Source of the DNA: Candidatus Thorarchaeota archaeon
GTDB taxonomy: Archaea; Asgardarchaeota; Thorarchaeia; Thorarchaeales; Thorarchaeaceae
Assembly (NCBI GenBank): GCA_029856425.1
Contig: JAHQWZ010000148.1
Span: 1 to 5,419, forward strand
DNA length: 5,419 nt
Direction: 5' to 3'
Shown here: positions 4,618 through 5,419 of the stretch, one piece after another
Position numbering within the stretch: position 1 is the first letter of the stretch
How the letters are laid out: every line of letters starts with the position of its first letter
Position numbers and translations under genes: made by a program
The notes under the pieces: model-generated
The model's input: the letters and a program-made list of their open reading frames with translations, nothing else
What the model was told of the DNA's origin: nothing
Database searches by the model: none

Positions 4618-4623
4618 GGTGAT
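4618..4623 (+). promoter_or_regulatory. Ribosome binding site of the SnoaL-like gene
   Basis: GGTGAT matches the last bases of the archaeal 16S anti-Shine-Dalgarno complement (GGAGGTGAT) and ends 3 bases before the ATG at 4627. It selects that ATG over two nearby out-of-frame ATGs at 4616 and 4622. Confidence 0.6.
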
Positions 4624-4626
4624 GAA

Positions 4627-5052
4627 ATGACAGTTGCAGAGAATATCGAATTAGTCAAACAGGCAACAGAAGCCTACAACAATGGCGGTGCGAGAGCATT
4701 TGCTGATTACATGGATGACTCAGTTCTTGACTACATGCCTAATGGACGTGAGCCTCTTAAGGGAAAGGATGCATTTATTGAAGATAATATGGCATTCGCC
4801 AAGATATTCACAGACCTGAAAGCAGAGATAACCAATATTTTCGGTCAGGATGATTGGGTCTGTATCCAAGGAATCATGACTGCTAGACATTCTGGGCCTT
4901 TCATGCTTTACAATGGGAAGGAGATCCATCCAAAGGGCAAATCTATACGAATCCCGATCAGCAACGTGATAAAGCTGAAGGATGGAAAGATAGTTGAGAT
5001 TCATGAGTACTTTGATCAGATGACTTTCATGACTCAGCTTGATACTACCTAA
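4627..5052 (+). CDS. SnoaL-like/NTF2-like cyclase-fold protein
   Basis: This 141-residue cytosolic protein has the SnoaL-like (NTF2 superfamily) cone-shaped alpha+beta fold. The sequence follows the family pattern: an N-terminal helix with V-K-Q-A-T-E-A-Y-N-N-G at 10-20, a second helix and strand A-F-A-D-Y-M-D-D-S-V-L-D-Y at 24-36, the L-K-G-K-D-A-F turn at 44-50, the T-D-L-K-A-E-I segment at 62-68, paired strands with W77 (Q-D-D-W-V-C-I-Q-G), and the closing V-I-K-L-K-D-G-K-I-V-E-I-H-E-Y-F-D at 114-130. That last block, with His and Asp near the pocket, is typical of SnoaL-like ester cyclase or polyketide cyclase-related proteins. The fold is shared by enzymes and by plain ligand binders, so no reaction can be assigned, and no biosynthetic cluster surrounds it. 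Length is normal; start is set by GGTGAT. It appears to be its own transcription unit under a palindrome-containing promoter. Confidence 0.9.
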   Translation: MTVAENIELVKQATEAYNNGGARAFADYMDDSVLDYMPNGREPLKGKDAFIEDNMAFAKIFTDLKAEITNIFGQDDWVCIQGIMTARHSGPFMLYNGKEIHPKGKSIRIPISNVIKLKDGKIVEIHEYFDQMTFMTQLDTT

Positions 5053-5080
5053 ACCTGCCCAATATCCATTTCCATGGCAA

Positions 5081-5092
5081 CACAATTATACT
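5081..5092 (+). promoter_or_regulatory. Possible TATA box upstream of the longin-like gene
   Basis: ATTATA within CACAATTATACT (5081-5092) would place a transcript start near 5114, the first base of the hairpin at 5114-5142, giving a leader of about 95 bases. A weaker alternative, TTGATACA near 5179-5186, would give a nearly leaderless transcript. Confidence 0.25.
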
Positions 5093-5113
5093 CGAATACT
5101 CCATCTAATGTTG

Positions 5114-5174
5114 ACACCAGTCAGTGGCGCAGCTGATGGTGTTTGGAAGACTGGGGTCCAAACGGGGTTGTTTG
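5114..5174 (+). other. Tandem and alternative hairpins between the SnoaL-like and longin-like genes
   Basis: ACACCA plus TCAG (5114-5124, bulged G at 5120) pairs with CTGA plus TGGTGT (5133-5142). Directly next, GTTTGGA (5141-5147) pairs with TCCAAAC (5157-5163) around a 9-base loop. The same CAAAC (5159-5163) can instead pair with GTTTG at 5170-5174. The structures could be 3' end hairpins of the SnoaL-like transcript or a folded leader of the next gene. Confidence 0.35.
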
Positions 5175-5208
5175 AGACTTGATACACCGAACCATAGATG
5201 ATACACAC

Positions 5209-5419
5209 ATGGAAACAGGCATAACCCAGGATGTTCAGCACATCATCGTTTCATTGATAGAAAGTGGTCTCTCTATATTCTACAAGTCATTTGCTGCATC
5301 CGAGATCGACCCTGACCTCTTCAGTGCGATTCTCACCGCCTATTCTTTCATCGAAGAGATGCATGGTGGTCAAGGTCTGAACATGGACCATGAGACCTAC
5401 ATCGTAGAAGATCAAGTTG
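5209..5419 (+). CDS. Longin/roadblock-like domain protein, N-terminal part
   Basis: The frame from ATG 5209 runs off the window after 70 codons with no stop. It encodes a hydrophobic first strand (I-I-V-S-L-I-E-S-G-L-S-I-F-Y, residues 12-25), an acidic turn with E-I-D-P-D-L-F-S (33-40), a helix A-I-L-T-A-Y-S-F-I-E-E-M (41-52), then a further strand region after G-L-N-M-D (56-60). The order sensor-like strand, S-G-x-x-I/L-F, I-D-x-D-L-x-S, x-L-x-A-x-x-S-F-x-x-E is the pattern I associate with longin or roadblock-like proteins that are numerous in Asgard archaea, often near small GTPases; family members there are proposed to bind GTPases. Start choice is moderate: only a weak GATGAT (5197-5202) precedes it. 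C-terminal domains cannot be seen. Confidence 0.65.
   Translation, partial: METGITQDVQHIIVSLIESGLSIFYKSFAASEIDPDLFSAILTAYSFIEEMHGGQGLNMDHETYIVEDQV

Noticed and set aside
4720..5085. 121-codon minus-strand frame opposite the SnoaL-like gene
   Set aside because: It is a shadow of a clearly conserved plus-strand gene and shows no domain.
1..5419. Defence island, CRISPR array, prophage or insertion sequence
   Set aside because: No spaced repeat array, nuclease, transposase, integrase or terminal inverted repeats could be seen anywhere in the window.

Overview
The window looks archaeal, most likely from an Asgard lineage such as Thorarchaeota, although this is an inference from gene content. The pointers are a gene assembled like archaeal TFB (the TFIIB homologue), ribosome-binding sites matching the archaeal 16S tail (GGGGAGGT, AGGTGA, GGTGAT) alongside starts with no such site, candidate TATA boxes 25-40 bp before starts, and a truncated protein at the right edge that resembles the longin/roadblock-like proteins abundant in Asgard genomes. 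No tRNA, rRNA, CRISPR array, transposase or integrase was found.

Layout from left to right: a GYD-domain protein (+, 67-357) converges on a TM1586-type nitroreductase (-, 521-1309). A soluble UPF0173-like metallo-beta-lactamase-fold hydrolase (+, 1490-2161, TTG start) diverges from the nitroreductase and converges on a small TPR protein (-, 2247-2582). After a 306-bp non-coding stretch comes a TFB-like gene (+, 2889-3587) cut in two by an in-frame TAA at 3216-3218. It is followed by a membrane-anchored metallo-beta-lactamase-fold protein (+, start preferred at 3680, ends 4474), a SnoaL/NTF2-like protein (+, 4627-5052), and the N-terminal 70 codons of a longin/roadblock-like protein (+, 5209 to the edge).

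The genes do not form one obvious pathway. Most are small single-domain proteins with their own promoters, and the two convergent junctions carry inverted repeats that could be shared terminators. The only tight coupling is between the TFB-like gene and the anchored metallo-hydrolase, whose longest reading frame overlaps the TFB stop by 10 bp.

The most notable points are: the divergent, interrupted TFB with zinc ribbon and cyclin-fold sequence on the two sides of one stop codon in the same frame; a perfect 14-bp palindrome just upstream of the TATA-like box of the SnoaL-like gene; mutually exclusive hairpins in the possible leader of the longin-like gene; and two related metallo-hydrolases, one cytosolic and one membrane-anchored, within 1.6 kb.
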